Assembly: GCA_905221605.1 (NCBI GenBank)
Contig: CAJNDS010002325.1
Coordinates: 124,001-188,000 of the forward strand
From: Symbiodinium natans
Lineage: Eukaryota > Sar > Dinophyceae > Suessiales > Symbiodiniaceae
Direction of reading: 5' to 3'
DNA length: 64,000 nucleotides
Shown in pieces: positions 46,771 to 58,375 of the stretch (positions are counted from its first letter, which is position 1; each line of letters begins with the position of its first letter). The translations under genes and the position numbers were made by a program. The notes beneath the pieces were generated by a model that was given only the letters and a program-made list of their open reading frames with translations, was not told the origin of the DNA and made no database searches.

Positions 46771-46902
46771 CTCGGCATCGCCCTCAGTCTTCGCTTTTAG
46801 CATGATTTTTACCTTCTGCAGCTTAAGTCGCTTTTCGGCCAAGACGGCCGGCGCATTGCTTGAATTGATCGCGCGCAGCTTTGCTCAATGCTTGTCCGTT
46901 TA

Positions 46903-46918
46903 AAACCCTAAACATACA
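46903..46918. repeat. Right target-site duplication of the retrotransposon
   Basis: Second copy of AAACCCTAAACATACA. Unique sequence (CTTGACATTGC) continues from here, so the empty site would have been the right edge of the CCCTAAA array that now ends at 39502. Confidence 0.85.
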
Positions 46919-48279
46919 CTTGACATTGCAGTCCTGAGAACCCTGCAGCTATACCGAATCGTCAATGTGAGGTTTGAGGCACGGGCGATCCAAGTCGAGC
47001 ACCCAGTCCTGGTTCCGCAGTTCGGGTGCCCGATGAGTTCAGATTTCGGATGGCTTCGGGCATTGAGTCCTTGGGCTATTGCATTGAGGTCTCAAAGGTG
47101 TCAGGTTCCGAGTTTGAGCAGGGCAGTCTTCTGCTAGCCCCAGACGCAAACTCCACGTTGCCAGGAGCCAATGCATCAGGCAACCCAAACAGCTCTGAAT
47201 CTGAAGGATGCGCAGTTACAACTACAATCCGATGCAGAAAATACACAGCACGCAGGTCGGTTTCGGATGGCCAGGGATGCTCGGAGAAATGGGAGATTGA
47301 CTGGGATTCCCGCACTCGACGATACCGCAGTAATTACCCGCACCGGACAGCATCGTACAGCAGCATCTCATCATACTTCTGGACATCCTCAATTGAGCTC
47401 GCTCAGTGTCTCACCAGCTTGTCGGAATGGACACGCAGCGTGGCAGCACGTGGGCGCCAAGACACCTTGAAAGCTGAGCATGGCTGTGTACTAAATGACC
47501 CCTCGTGTGAGTACAGAAGCAGCGAGGCTCAGGGCAAAGAGTGTACATGGACTGTCTGAACTATCTTTTGGTCTGTCGAACCTCCCGTAAAGGTTCGACG
47601 CCGCGAGTCAGCAAAGGTGGGCTGACCGTGGCTGCAAGGAACTGCACATCTATGAGAGCAGCAAACCCATAACTGCGCTCTGGTCAACAGTTCGTGTGCC
47701 GCTCAGCATATGACACCGCAGGTCAGAGATCAAAAACCCAACGCCCCCTTTCCCTGGAAGAACAAAGCCATTCTCAGCTCCGCTTCCGAAGCGGCCTCCA
47801 CCTCGCCTGACTTGCCGTCCTGGTGCGTCGGCAAGGCTTTTTTGAATCTCGTGCTATGGTGTCGGGCATTGCCTTCTCGACGCGCTTCTGGCAGTCTCAC
47901 ATTTCAGCCCCAAAAGCCATCACATTGCCTTTCGGAACATGAGAAGACACCATAACAGTGCGCAGGAAGATCCATGAACAAGGAAGTAGAACCAGGAAGT
48001 AGAACAGCTCTGCAGCACTGCAACACTAGAGAGGGCGTTCCTGCGGGCCTGGCCGGGTCTCACTGGTTCTGAAGGGTACTCAGTGGTCTTCACGGGTTCG
48101 GGAAGCTCTTTCATGTCATGAAAGGCATAAGATTGTTCCGTGATGCCAGGTGACTACATCCTGTGAACTCAAACAGAACGTTTTTCTAAAATTCCAAAAA
48201 CTCTTCAGGCATCTTACCCCTCACTGCTTGGCAATGCTACCTTTTGGAGAATCCTTCGGCCATTGGCCGCAGACTGCAG
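46919..48279. other. Unassigned sequence right of the retrotransposon
   Basis: A 177-codon plus frame at 47026-47559 has no recognisable domain and other frames overlap it. No splice-bounded exon was seen. Confidence 0.45.
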
Positions 48280-48348
48280 GGGAGGGAGGGCGAGAGAAGG
48301 AGAGAGAAAGAGAGAGAGTGAGAGTGAGTGAGTGAGAGAGAGAGAGAG

Positions 48349-48410
<62 letters not shown>

Positions 48411-48660
48411 CGGGGGAGGAGAGGGGGAGGAGAGGAGGGGGGAGAGGGGGAGGGGAGGGGGAGGAGGGGGAGGAGGAGAGAGGGAGAGAGGGAGAGAGGG
48501 AGAGAGAGGAGAGAGAGGGAGAGAGAGGGAGAGAGAGGGAGAGAGAGGGAGAGAGAGGGAGAGAGAGAGAGAGGGAGAAAGAGGGAGAGAGAGGGAGAGA
48601 GAGGGAGAGAGAGGGCGAGAGAGGGCGAGAGAGGGAGAGAGAGGGAAAGCAGAAAGAAGA
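48280..48660 (+). repeat. GA-rich microsatellite block
   Basis: GAGAGA, then (GAAA)n, then GGAG-rich, then (GAGAGAGG) units. No coding. Confidence 0.97.
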
Positions 48661-49721
48661 GAGCGAGCGGGAAGTTAGGGCAGAGGTGGCGGATGGTCGA
48701 AGGGCTTCCCAAACTCCCGCATCCTTGGCCGCATCCAGAGCCAGGGGCTCCGCGTCTGCAGAGATGTAGATCTTGACCACCTACGCAGGCAGCCGGGCGC
48801 GTGTAGGAGCTCGAAACCCTACAGGGATTCCAGAGATACCTAGTTCCCGGCCCGAAAATGCACCCGAAGCCCCTGCACCCGGGTCGAAGCCCTTTCTTCA
48901 ATCCGCCGATACGAAGGTCTTCCCCAAGACCCAACCCCCAGTTCCTCCTTTTCATCGCCCCAGGCGTAGTTCAGAATAGCGCGCTCCGGCCGGAGGGCAC
49001 CCTCCTTCAAGAGAGCAGAAGAAAGGACATTGCTTCGGGCGAAGCAGTTTTGGGGTTTGGGGCTTACGGATTCAGAATGTAAGTGTTGTAGCAGAGGTCG
49101 CATCGTAACATTGGTGGGAACAAGTAGCAGGCATTCATGCTAGAGAGTCTGCCCTTCGAAGTGCCAAAGAAGAGCAATTTGTACACAGGTCAGCAATGCC
49201 TCTTGGACGTTTGCCCTGAAACCATGCAAGCAGCAATGAGCGGTCTTAATCCCAATCCGAACATAGCCTCTTCAGAGCCTAGCTGCCTTGACATCTTGCT
49301 GTCAGGAACATGGTGCTTCGAGGCTTGGAGTCACTACGAGTTGACGGCCAAAATTGAAAAAACACACACACACACACACACACCAAATCAGATCGAACAG
49401 GCTCGACATGGATGGATGTCCGAGTCACATGCTGCGCGCTGTCCAGTATGGAGGTCCCACTACTCTGCTAACATTTCCCAGGCCTGCGACCCCTACTTGT
49501 TTCGGAGCTATGCGTCAAATGTGTTTTGGGCTGGAGATCCAAAAGAAAATGCAGCACTTTTGCGCTGGGGGGAGGGGAAGCCCCTTCCCCCCCTACATGC
49601 TAAACCGGAGCAACATTAATCCTTTTTTTGCCGCTAGAGAACTGAAACGCCCAAAACAACTTACTCGAAACCCTAACCCTAAACCCTAAACCCTAAACCC
49701 TAACCCCTTTTTCCCGCTGTG

Positions 49722-49803
49722 TCAGCTCTTCACCGCAGTCAGGAGCTCAGCTGGTGGCGCAGGCGGCGCCCACCGGACAACACGGGCCTGGTTCCATATG
49801 CCA
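49722..49803 (-). CDS. Possible terminal exon in a telomere-bracketed island
   Basis: The acceptor CCCTAAACAG|T is the last unit of the array at 49808-49837 (read on this strand). The frame reads GIWNQARVVRWAPPAPPAEL and then LTAVKS and a stop at 49722-49724. No domain is recognised. Confidence 0.35.
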
Positions 49804-50090
49804 CTGTTTAGGGGTTAGGGTTTAGGGTTTAGGGTTCTTAGATGTTGTGCGGCTCTTGGATTGGTGATCATTGGATTGGGGGGCTTTCGGGTTTTGGAAA
49901 TGCAGCGTCGGAGGCGAATGCTTGCGGAAAGGCAAGTGGGTATAAACAGGGGTACCCCTGTTAACCCCCAAACAAGATAGAATCCCCTCAAAGGGTCCCC
50001 CCTAATTTCGCAAACCCCAATTGAGCAAAACTCTGGTTTCAGCAGGCATGGACTTGAACTTAGATGAGGAGCTGGGAAGTGGCAGAGACT

Positions 50091-50183
50091 TGGGATGTTC
50101 CCTCTTATACGAACATGCAGTCCTTCATAGGGAATAAACCCTATTAAGGCCTGGTAGTATAAGGGGGAACATCCCAAGTAGGA
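50091..50183. mobile_element. Hairpin element, family D copy 1
   Basis: Inverted ends CTTGGGATGTTCCC and GGGAACATCCCAAG around a core with AGTCCTTCATAGGGA. Similar to 55839-55940. Confidence 0.55.
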
Positions 50184-50375
50184 ACCTTTAAAGGTTTGGG
50201 GCGTGGCCCAAGCGCGCGCGTATGGAGTCTGAAGGACGCAGGATGGGGGTGGGGGGGGGGGCTTGGCAGCTTGGGAGCTCCAGGGATTAGAACTCCAGGT
50301 GAAACCAGCCTACCCTAAACCCTAAACCATAAATCCTAAACCCTAAACACTAAACCCTAAACTGTTGAAACACAG

Positions 50376-50485
50376 AACCTTCATGGACCGCAAGAATCCC
50401 CCTGAAAGTCCCTTCGCCCCTTCCGGAAAGGCCCCCAGCATTGCCGAAGTCTGCGATGATGAGGCCACCGGAGGAAGGCTCGACG
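50376..50485 (+). CDS. Small exon in a telomere-bracketed island, unknown product
   Basis: One of the best splice-site pairs in the window: GTTGAAACACAG|A and GACG|GTAACA. The 110-bp exon reads TFMDRKNPPESPFAPSGKAP and then SIAEVCDDEATGGRLD. It lies between CCCTAAA (50311-50362) and TTTAGGG (50506-50551) arrays. No domain recognised. Confidence 0.5.
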
Positions 50486-51436
50486 GTAACATCCACAGGC
50501 CTTGGGATTTAGGGTTTAGGGTTGGGGTTTGGGGTTTAGGGTTTAGGGTTTGTGTGGACATAGTTGGCTGTCGGCAGCTGCTACGTATCTTGCGGATGCC
50601 ATCGAGTTGGTATAGCTCCCGATGATAGACCGAAATCCCGAGCATGCGCATGTCAGCAGACTCTCCAACCTTCAGCGCGCGTACTGATGGTTACGTATGC
50701 GTGTGTAGATTGTAGATGCGGGCGTGTCGCTTTCGGGCGACCAATGCTGAGTGAAACAGACAAGGCGAACAAAAGCTACATGTGGCCACCTGAAGCTTCC
50801 AGGTTTTGCTGGCTCCTGAGTGGCCTGCTCCTTCAGCTGATGCCTGGCGCGTTTGACGGGGCAACTTCTTCCACACAGCTTCATGCACAGCTTTGCAGCG
50901 ACGCAGGGCCACCCGTCAAGCTTCGCAAGTGAACCTCACAAAGACAAGTTCCCAAGCCATGCCAGGTTCACAGTCCATCGCCAGGGCCGTAGCCGCCAGC
51001 TGCGAGAACCCCTGGTGAGGCAGGCCCGTCTCTCAGCAAGGGGGGGGGGGGGTGCACCCTCCCAAGTAACGCCGCAGAAAGAAAAACAAAATCCCTTCAC
51101 AACCTTCAGTGTTGCAGTGTATGCATCGACCGTTGGCTTACTACAAGGAGAGATCCCACACAACGCAACAGGACACTGAAATCTCCCGAATGTTTGGCAT
51201 GCGAACATTCTAAGCGCGACTAACTCAGAACTGACACCCCTGCAGGAACCAATGATGGAATGGTTCCTTCTGCACCCGGATCTGTGCTATCCAAATCACT
51301 CAACGAACCTGCCCCACTCTATTTCTTTCAGTCGTTGCGCTTTAAACCCTGAATCGTTTACCTCCGCTCAGTAACGAGGCGCTCACTAGGTTCGCATGCA
51401 TTTTTTTGTTATCCTTACGAGTAGGGATGTTTGTCC

Positions 51437-51600
51437 CAAAAAGGGTACCTTTTCCCTGCCCTCGTCACAAGAAAGCACAAAAGTACCTTTTTCTGCTTCT
51501 GCAGATCCCAAGAGCCAAAAAAGGTACCCTTTCCCTGCGGCCTGCCCCTCCTCACAGGAAAGCAAAAAGGCATCCTTTTCTGCTTCTGCAGATCCAAATT
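51437..51600 (+). repeat. Direct duplication of about 80 bp
   Basis: Two units, each running from AAAAGGTACC through TTTTTCTGCTTCTGCAGATC. Each ends in a good acceptor-like sequence. The plus frame is open through both (SQESTKVPFSASADP and SQESKKASFSASADP), but no gene is recognised. Confidence 0.8.
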
Positions 51601-51974
51601 GGTGCCCGATCGGTCCATTTTTTACATCAGGCTCCCCGTGAGAATGCCCATTGGCCTTCGCCTATATGGGAAACGGCCAACTTTCGCGGAAATGTGCTCT
51701 CTTCCGCGAGCACCCCCCCCCGCCCGCGCGGCTCAGGAGGCCCACGGATTGAATTCGCTATCTCGCCTTTTTCGGGCTCCCCTGCAGGCGCGGTTCTTTC
51801 TTTCTTGGGGCCTCTGTACACACTTGCTGATGCTAAGAGTTTGGGCCGATTTGCCCCCGGTCAGATGCTGCTCACCCCTTGTTCCTAGTAGTACCATGCG
51901 CCTACCTAAAGTTCCCCAAGATCACAATCCTTCCCTCACCCCAACCCATATTCACGTAGTTGTTTTTTTGCTTT

Positions 51975-52081
51975 CTCTCTCTCTCTCTCTCTCTCCCGCA
52001 CGCATGGCCCCCCTCTCTTCGGCCGCCCCCAGGGGCGCGCGGCTTTCTCTCTGTCTCTCTCTCTCTCTCCCTGTTTCTTCT

Positions 52082-52113
<32 letters not shown>

Positions 52114-52135
52114 TTTTTCAAGTCTCTCTCTCTCA
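51975..52135 (+). repeat. (CT)n and (TTC)n tracts
   Basis: Three pyrimidine tracts separated by GC-rich sequence. Confidence 0.93.
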
Positions 52136-52905
52136 CACTCAAGCCACCAAGCCCCTGCCTGCACGGGCACCATCCCGCCACCTCATGACCCGGTGATTGC
52201 CGGTGTCTGCCACAAAGATGGTACCTGCTTAGATTGTGAGTAGCAGATGCATACTACGGCGTGACCACATGGGCATTGTGTCGAGTATTGCTTGGGCAGA
52301 GTGCTAACGGTTGGGGCTTCTCTACTCAGAAGAGAGAAAACTGTAAACTTGTCAAATAGCAGTGCTATCATGCTTGCAGGCAGCAGAGCCTGCAGAGACA
52401 GGTCATTTTGGTTCCCGTAGCTACCACGTTTCAATCACAGCTCCACCGGAAACAGAAGCGACCTTGAGCAAAACCAGCCGTGCCCGCCCTGAACCTGTGT
52501 CGCAACCTGATGATGACGCGGGGTACCGTTGTCCAGAGCCCATATGCCGCCAGGGTGACCTGAACAGCGAGCCGAGGACGAACAAACAAGGGGGGATTTG
52601 TGTGTGGTGGCATACGGTGTAAATTCTTAAGGGTTGAAGGCTCCGGTATCGGCTTGTAAGTATGAGGCTTTGCAGGCCGTTTTTCTTCAAGCGCTTCTGA
52701 GCAAGGTGCACACTTTACTTCACTGATCCCTCGAAACTCTGGCAAAGCATTGAGTCAATCAACCGATATGGTCAGTTCTCAAACTGATGGTCCCTTCCCG
52801 TACCCTAAATAACAAGGATGCCTCAAAGGGACCACATCTGAGAGTTAAGTGACCCTATCAGCGCAGCCTAATCCCATCCCCCAACAAAGGCCTTCGGCGC
52901 CTTGT

Positions 52906-53046
52906 CCTAAACCCTAAATCCTAAATCCTAAACTACCCCAAACTACCCCAAACTACCCGAAACTACCCTAAACTACCCTAAACCATAAACTACCCTAAAC
53001 CCTAAACCCTAAACTACCCTAAACCCTAAACCCTAAACCCTAAACA
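52906..53046 (-). repeat. CCCTAAA array with CTACCCTAAA and CTACCCCAAA variants
   Basis: The left half is made of AACTACCC-type units, the right half of standard units. It brackets, with 53149-53250 (TTTAGGG, TTTGGGG variants at its left), the island at 53046-53149. Confidence 0.93.
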
Positions 53047-53089
53047 CTGCTGGGCCCCCCGACTTAGCTGGTCTGCTCCAGAGCCGCAG

Positions 53090-53145
53090 CCGTGGCCACC
53101 CGCCACTGTAACGCCCGCCTGGCAGCTACACTATTATGTGTCGCA
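53090..53145 (+). CDS. Possible exon in a telomere-bracketed island
   Basis: After CTGGTCTGCTCCAG the frame reads AAVATRHCNARLAATLLCVA up to the array at 53149. The minus strand is also open. No domain. Confidence 0.25.
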
Positions 53146-53404
53146 TGCTAGGGTGTGGGGTTTGGGGTTTGGGGTTTGGGGTTTAGGGTTTAGGGTTTAG
53201 GGTTTAGGGTTTAGGGTTTCGGGTTTAGGGTTTAGGGTTTAGGTTTTAGGATATTTTGACAACCACCCATGTGCCGCATACGCATGCAGAGTTTGGAGTT
53301 TGGGGTAGTGTGTCTCCGCTACGCAGCCAGCATGCCCTCTTGTGATTCGTAGTCCCTGCAGCTTTCCCTCCCATGTCCATGTCGGCTCGGGAGGGAGATC
53401 TTCG

Positions 53405-53570
53405 GATAGCTTCATGGTCCCTTCACGCGGGCCCTTTTGAAAGGGCACCCCTTGTGTACCCCTCATACACCCTAATACAACCCAAGGGCCCATACATCAG
53501 AACTCTTTAATGGAGGTAAGGGACCACACTAAGGGCCCATGTAACTACCCGTAGAGGCGAGGGGCCACCC
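53405..53570. mobile_element. Dispersed repeat, family B (representative)
   Basis: Contains CATGGTCCCTT, then TACAACCCAAGGGCCCATAC and AAGGGACCA. Related copies at 56834-56945 and 61722-61810. Partly self-complementary ends (CATGGTCCCTT and AAGGGCCCATG). Confidence 0.5.
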
Positions 53571-54308
53571 GAGTCCTAAGTTTAAGAAGCCGGCTGAACA
53601 AGCATCGACTCTGAACCCAGAAAGCTTCAAGTTCCTTCAAGATATGGGTTTAGGGTTTGGGGTTTACGGTTTTGGGTTTTGGGTACTTTTTTCAAAGCTA
53701 GCGTGGATTGTGCTCGTTAGCTACGAATAACACCCGAACCCTGTGCTCATGGATCCTCAGAAGTAGCCAACAGCCGTTCGATGGCCTTTGCCCCAGGATC
53801 CCAGCGCTGCACGCGATGGTTCAGTGTGTCCTCAGCTTCCATTCAGGGGCAGAGAACTCGGGGATGTCGGACTTATCATGAGAGGTGTGGCACTGGCATC
53901 GAGGTTTAGGGTTTAGGGTTTAGGGTTTAGGGTTTAGGGTTTAGGGTTTAGGGTTTAGGGTTTAGGGTTTCGGAGCTGTCTTCTTCCCCCCATGCCCCTC
54001 GCGCCTTTCGCTTCTGTCCGTCTCTGCGAGGGTCGGCCAGCGGTCTCTTGACTCTTGACATTTCTTACTGACTATCGACTATTCGGTTGGTTTGGACATC
54101 TCGCAAGCCAATGAACGTCCAATCCACAAGTGGCTCGAGGAACCACAGTCGCATACAGTCGCGCAACATGCATTGCTTTTGTGCTAGCTACTGAAGAAAG
54201 TTGCTTCGGAACCATTGCTCGAGGCTATTTCACATCAAGGATGACGAAGTGTGCCGGAAAAGCGCAGCACCAAACTCAACGAGCAAGATTGTGGACAGCC
54301 TTCAAGAG

Positions 54309-54622
54309 AGCCCTAAACCCTGAACCCTAAACCCTAAACCCTAAACCCAAAACCCAAAACCCTAAACCCTAAATGGAGCGACCTTTCGGGATTGTCTTCA
54401 CCGTTCATCGGATCGGCGAGGTCGGTGGCACTGGGGCTGTGGGCTCCACGAACACCAACTGCTGTCCAGAAGGAGATCGGCTTCGAGATGCCGAGGTTCG
54501 GGGCTCAGGGGGTTTTGGGTTTAGGGTTTCCTCCTCGCCTCTTGGGGTTGAAGAATTGGTTTAGATTTTAGGATTTAGGGTTTAGGGTTTAGGGGTTAGG
54601 GTTTAGGGTTTAGGGTTTAGAG
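54309..54622. repeat. Inverted pair of telomere-like arrays
   Basis: CCCTAAA at 54309-54375 and TTTAGGG at 54515-54622 enclose a 145-bp island. Plus reads MERPFGIVFTVHRIGEVGG; minus reads QLVFVEPTAPVPPTSPIR after TTCTGGACAG. The strand is undecided. Confidence 0.9.
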
Positions 54623-55334
54623 CTAAATTGGAGTGTTGCACAGCCCGGTACACTGGTATTCGTAAGCGCAACAGGGATTTAAGGTGCTAACATGGGGTTT
54701 CCAGCTATCAAGCAGGAACCTCAAAGAAGGAGCCGATTCCAACTGGTGTCAGCACCTGCCGGCGATTAAATCGCGGCCAAGGATGCAGGGCCAAGCTGGC
54801 TTATTATTCCTAGTATTACGATTACCACTATAATAATTACTAATCTTATACTTTTTGTTCTTACTATTATAATTATTGCTATTCTTATTCTGACGACCCA
54901 GTAGTATTCTATAGGGACCATATTTGATGGGTCGGAATAACCGATTTATGTCTGGGCTTCTGAAGACAAACGTATGATGTTGCGATAGAGGGCAAGCGGA
55001 GTAAACTTACCCCGCAAGCGTGGCCGCTCACTTTTTGAAAGACTCCAGAAGAGGGGCATTGTGACCACCCTTCCATTCCGCCATCATACAGCTAAACCCA
55101 TGATCAATTTTACCATGTATGTGCATGTGTGTATTCGTGTATGTGCGTGCACGTGCACATGCTTGTGTACCGTTGTACATGTGTACATGCGTATATGCGT
55201 ACATGCGTATATGTGCAGATGCGTAGATGTGTAGATGTGCATGTGGTGTATGTGATTGATTCAAAAAGTGCCCACGCCTAGTTTGAATGCCAACATGGGG
55301 AGAAAATGGTGCATGACTTGTCATGGCGCCACAA

Positions 55335-55339
55335 CGACA

Positions 55340-55422
<83 letters not shown>

Positions 55423-55438
55423 ACGACGCGACGACGTC
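55335..55438 (+). repeat. (CGA)n trinucleotide repeat
   Basis: About 33 GAC/CGA units. Preceded at 55120-55250 by a TGTACATGCGTATATG-type purine-pyrimidine tract. Confidence 0.96.
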
Positions 55439-55838
55439 GTCAAATGGCAGCCTTGCAGTATTTTAGTGAGCCTACTGATCGTGCAGGCGTGCGTGTCTGC
55501 GTGTGCATGTGTAAGTAATTGATTTCGTTTCTAGTGTGGTCTCTGAACGGGCCTCACCATGCTTCTCTGGGCAGTGCCCAGAAGAAACTCCACCACAGTT
55601 GCACAGCGTCGGTAAGGCACAGCCAAGCATGCAAGAAAACACCCTGTGAGTACCTACCTGAAATTCATGCCAGCATCTTCAACGTGGGGACCTCAAACCA
55701 TAGGGGCTGCCGCCATCAACTGAACCCGGGTCGGAGTGTTTGCAGTTTGGTAAGCGAAAACCCAAAGCGGCATTCATGGAAGGCGCAGAGGCAGCCTTTT
55801 CGGGGGCGATGGGAAAGCCAAAGGGATACAAGTACAGT

Positions 55839-55940
55839 TGGGATGGTCCCCCTAAAACTAGCAGTCCTTAATAGGGATGAAAGGAACCCCCCTATTATCA
55901 TCCCTATTCAGGACTGTTAGCAGAAGGGGGAACATATCAA
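55839..55940. mobile_element. Hairpin element, family D copy 2
   Basis: Left arm TTGGGATGGTCCCCCT...AGCAGTCCTTAATAGGGAT; the right arm is nearly its complement and ends AAGGGGGAACATATCAAGG. The core differs from copy 1. Confidence 0.55.
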
Positions 55941-57040
55941 GGCTAAGGATGCAGGTTGGTTCGTCAGCAGGCATTTGGAGGAGTCTGCACAAGAACCGGC
56001 ATTCAGCAAGCACTGCTTGAGGATTCGAAGATTCTTACCATCTCTCCATAACCTGCAAATGCGTGATTCGATGTACCTGCCCTGCTCGTCGCCCTACCTG
56101 AAGCTACCAAGAGCCATGTGCACAAGTCCTAGGGGAATCTATTCTAGAAACCTTGTCTCCAAGAGATGTGAATGTCAAATGCGATACATCGCCTTGCTCA
56201 TCAAAAGACCCGCTCACTGTTGCAACTGCTCCTTGGCGTCACTCAAACGTTTTGAAACGGCTTTGCTTTGGCCCGGACTGGCCAACTGGATGGGCTTCAA
56301 GCGCTGAGTTTTGGAAGGGATGATCGAGATTGCGGGCAGCTGTCTCGATGTAACTGACTTCGGGAGCGCTAACGAGGTGATCTGGGCTTCTTTTACAGGA
56401 GGCTCGTCCGGTCCAGGCTGGAGATAGATTGTAGCGTGAGCGCTGTACCTACAAGCAAACCCGCCCGTCAGCGGGAACGTTGAACGTATCTGCACACTAC
56501 AAAAACAAGTATAGACTCACAGACAAATGGGTCCCATACAGGGCCACACACGTGCCTGCACAAAGAGGCGAGAGAGTGGCACTCAATCCCAAGTCTTTAG
56601 AGGACCATTCCTTTGAAATTTGGGTTTAGGGTTTTGGGTTTAGGGTGAGGCAGGCTCCTGAGCCATTATGAGTTGTGACGCTCGCGGAACACAGCTGCGA
56701 ATGCAGCGCTGTTTCCTCGCGACTCGTTTTAGTTTGTTCAGCATCTCTGTACAGTATATCATACATCTGTATTGCCGAGACTTTGCGCTACTTAGCGCGG
56801 CCCCTCCTGACGCTGAACCAGCTACGCGTTAACCGGGGACCCCTTACCCCTTACATACCCTAGCTAACCCAAGGGCCCCTACATCAGAACCCTTAAAGAG
56901 GGTAACGGACCATAGTAAGGGACCATGAAACTACCCTGCCTTAAATGCTTGTAGATCTGTCGTAGCTATTGCTACTCATTGCCGTTAACGACATGCGAGC
57001 TCGAAACTAGGTCTCATGAAGCCATGGAGTTCTATTTCAG

Positions 57041-57406
57041 CTTTGGGGGAACTCAGCTCTCGCAAGCACATGGTCCTGTCGGAAAGGTGCTCGGACTACT
57101 ATCTTCAGACTGCACGCCGAAGCCCAGCGAGTTGCAAGTCGATGTACGAGCGGAAGTGTCATCAGAGGCAACGACACGGACGGTGCGTATGGGGCTGCCA
57201 CTCTTCCTTCAACACGCTTAAAACCCGTGCAACTGCCAAGCTGGCTCTCCGGTTGCAAGTACGAGAAGATACCCGAGCGGCTACAAAATCAATTCTTGCT
57301 CACCACCAAGCGAAACAGCAGGCACTGTACAGAATTACTAAATGCGTACGGCGTACAGGAGAAGCGCAGCTACCAGCTGGCGTTGAAGCCTGCATCCTCT
57401 ACCTGA
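57041..57406 (+). CDS. Possible terminal exon, unknown product
   Basis: The acceptor GTTCTATTTCAG|CTT is followed by 121 codons and a stop at 57404. The second half looks coding (QLPSWLSGCKYEKIPERLQN and later LLNAYGVQEKRSYQLAL); the first half is less clear because other frames are open too. Confidence 0.3.
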   Translation, partial: LWGNSALASTWSCRKGARTTIFRLHAEAQRVASRCTSGSVIRGNDTDGAYGAATLPSTRLKPVQLPSWLSGCKYEKIPERLQNQFLLTTKRNSRHCTELLNAYGVQEKRSYQLALKPASST

Positions 57407-57807
57407 AGCGAGCCTGGTAAGTACGCCCGAACTTCTCTGAATTTCAGATCCAGGCCCTACATCAACCCAGGCCCTATACGGTGGGGCCACGGGTCAAGGG
57501 TAGAGTGCTTCAAAGCCAACCGGCAGGAAGCGTCTCCCAGTTGGCAGCTGCAACAGTCCGCGGCCACAAGAAGAGACGTCAGGTGTAGAGTACAGAATCC
57601 AGCCATAAGGGGCCCCGAAGAGGCACCACGACCATGAAAACCCTCAAGCGTGCAGCATAACATGCAGGGCATGCTGCGGGCTGCAACCGCCAACAGCGTT
57701 CAGCATTGGAGTTGCCCACTCGACACCGGGCCGAATTCACCTCTCTGGAAGTAACTGCACGCCTGCGGGGTTGAAGCGGCTTCTCATGGTGCAGGTCCAG
57801 GCGACTT

Positions 57808-57893
57808 GGGGTTTAGGGTTTAGGGTTTAGGGTTTAGGGTTTAGGGTTTAGGGTTTAGGGTTTAGGGTTTAGGGTTTAGGGTTTAGGGTTTAG
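57808..57893 (+). repeat. TTTAGGG array
   Basis: About 12 perfect units. Confidence 0.95.
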
Positions 57894-58375
57894 GGGAGAA
57901 CAAACCCCAAACTTAACTCCCTCCCGGACCACAAACATGCACAGCACTAAGCCCATGCATGCACAGCACTTCGCCAACACCAGTTCGGGAATGGGTCGAG
58001 ATGTCCATCCATGTGAAGAATATGCCGGAATCTACCAAAGCTTACATCATAACCCTTACATGCATGTCTTTTCTGCGTTGTCACCATGAAATCCAGCGCA
58101 CTCTCCTTGCTCGATCCTTCTAGCCCCCGAAGCCCTCGTGAAATCTTCACGTCTTGCATAGCAGCCTCGTCGGAGATGGTCTTCTCTGCGTCTAGGACTC
58201 TGATGCTTCGGCCTAAGTGCGGACAACCGCGACGCGAGCTTTTGTAGCTAGGTGTGCTTCTCTGCAGACTGTGTCATGGGAAAAGTGTTACTTTACGAGC
58301 TTGCAAAAATCTTGCAAACCCAGTTCGAATCTGCGGTACATTGGCCAGCGTGATGAATCCTAGACTCTACACCAG

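Larger units (their letters stand above)
39508..46902 (+). mobile_element. Full-length non-LTR (LINE-type) retrotransposon
   Basis: A 7.4-kb element with a 5' untranslated stretch (39508-40099), ORF1 (40100-41203), ORF2 with RNase H, apurinic-type endonuclease and reverse transcriptase domains, and a 3' untranslated stretch (46771-46902). The same 16 bases, AAACCCTAAACATACA, lie immediately before it (39492-39507) and after it (46903-46918). I read this as a target-site duplication, which fixes both ends. There are no long terminal repeats, no integrase and no poly(A) tail; the 3' end is unique sequence ending near GTCCGTTTA. The target was the edge of a CCCTAAA array, since the telomere-like repeat continues leftward from 39492. 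The perfect duplication and uninterrupted ORF2 suggest a fairly recent insertion. The catalytic residues seen are listed under the ORFs. Confidence 0.9.

Noticed and set aside
39508-46902. LTR retrotransposon or virus-like element
   Set aside because: No terminal repeats, protease, integrase or envelope; the endonuclease is APE-type and the insertion has a 16-bp duplication typical of LINEs.
47026-47559. 177-codon plus frame as a gene
   Set aside because: No domain, no splice context, and other frames are open over the same bases.
55256-55522. Poly-Thr or poly-Asp protein
   Set aside because: It is a frame over the (CGA)n repeat with no flanking coding evidence.
58318-58345. tRNA T-arm-like sequence (AGTTCGAATCTGCGG); also 21830 and 25073
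   Set aside because: No matching D-arm, anticodon arm or acceptor stem could be formed around any of these.
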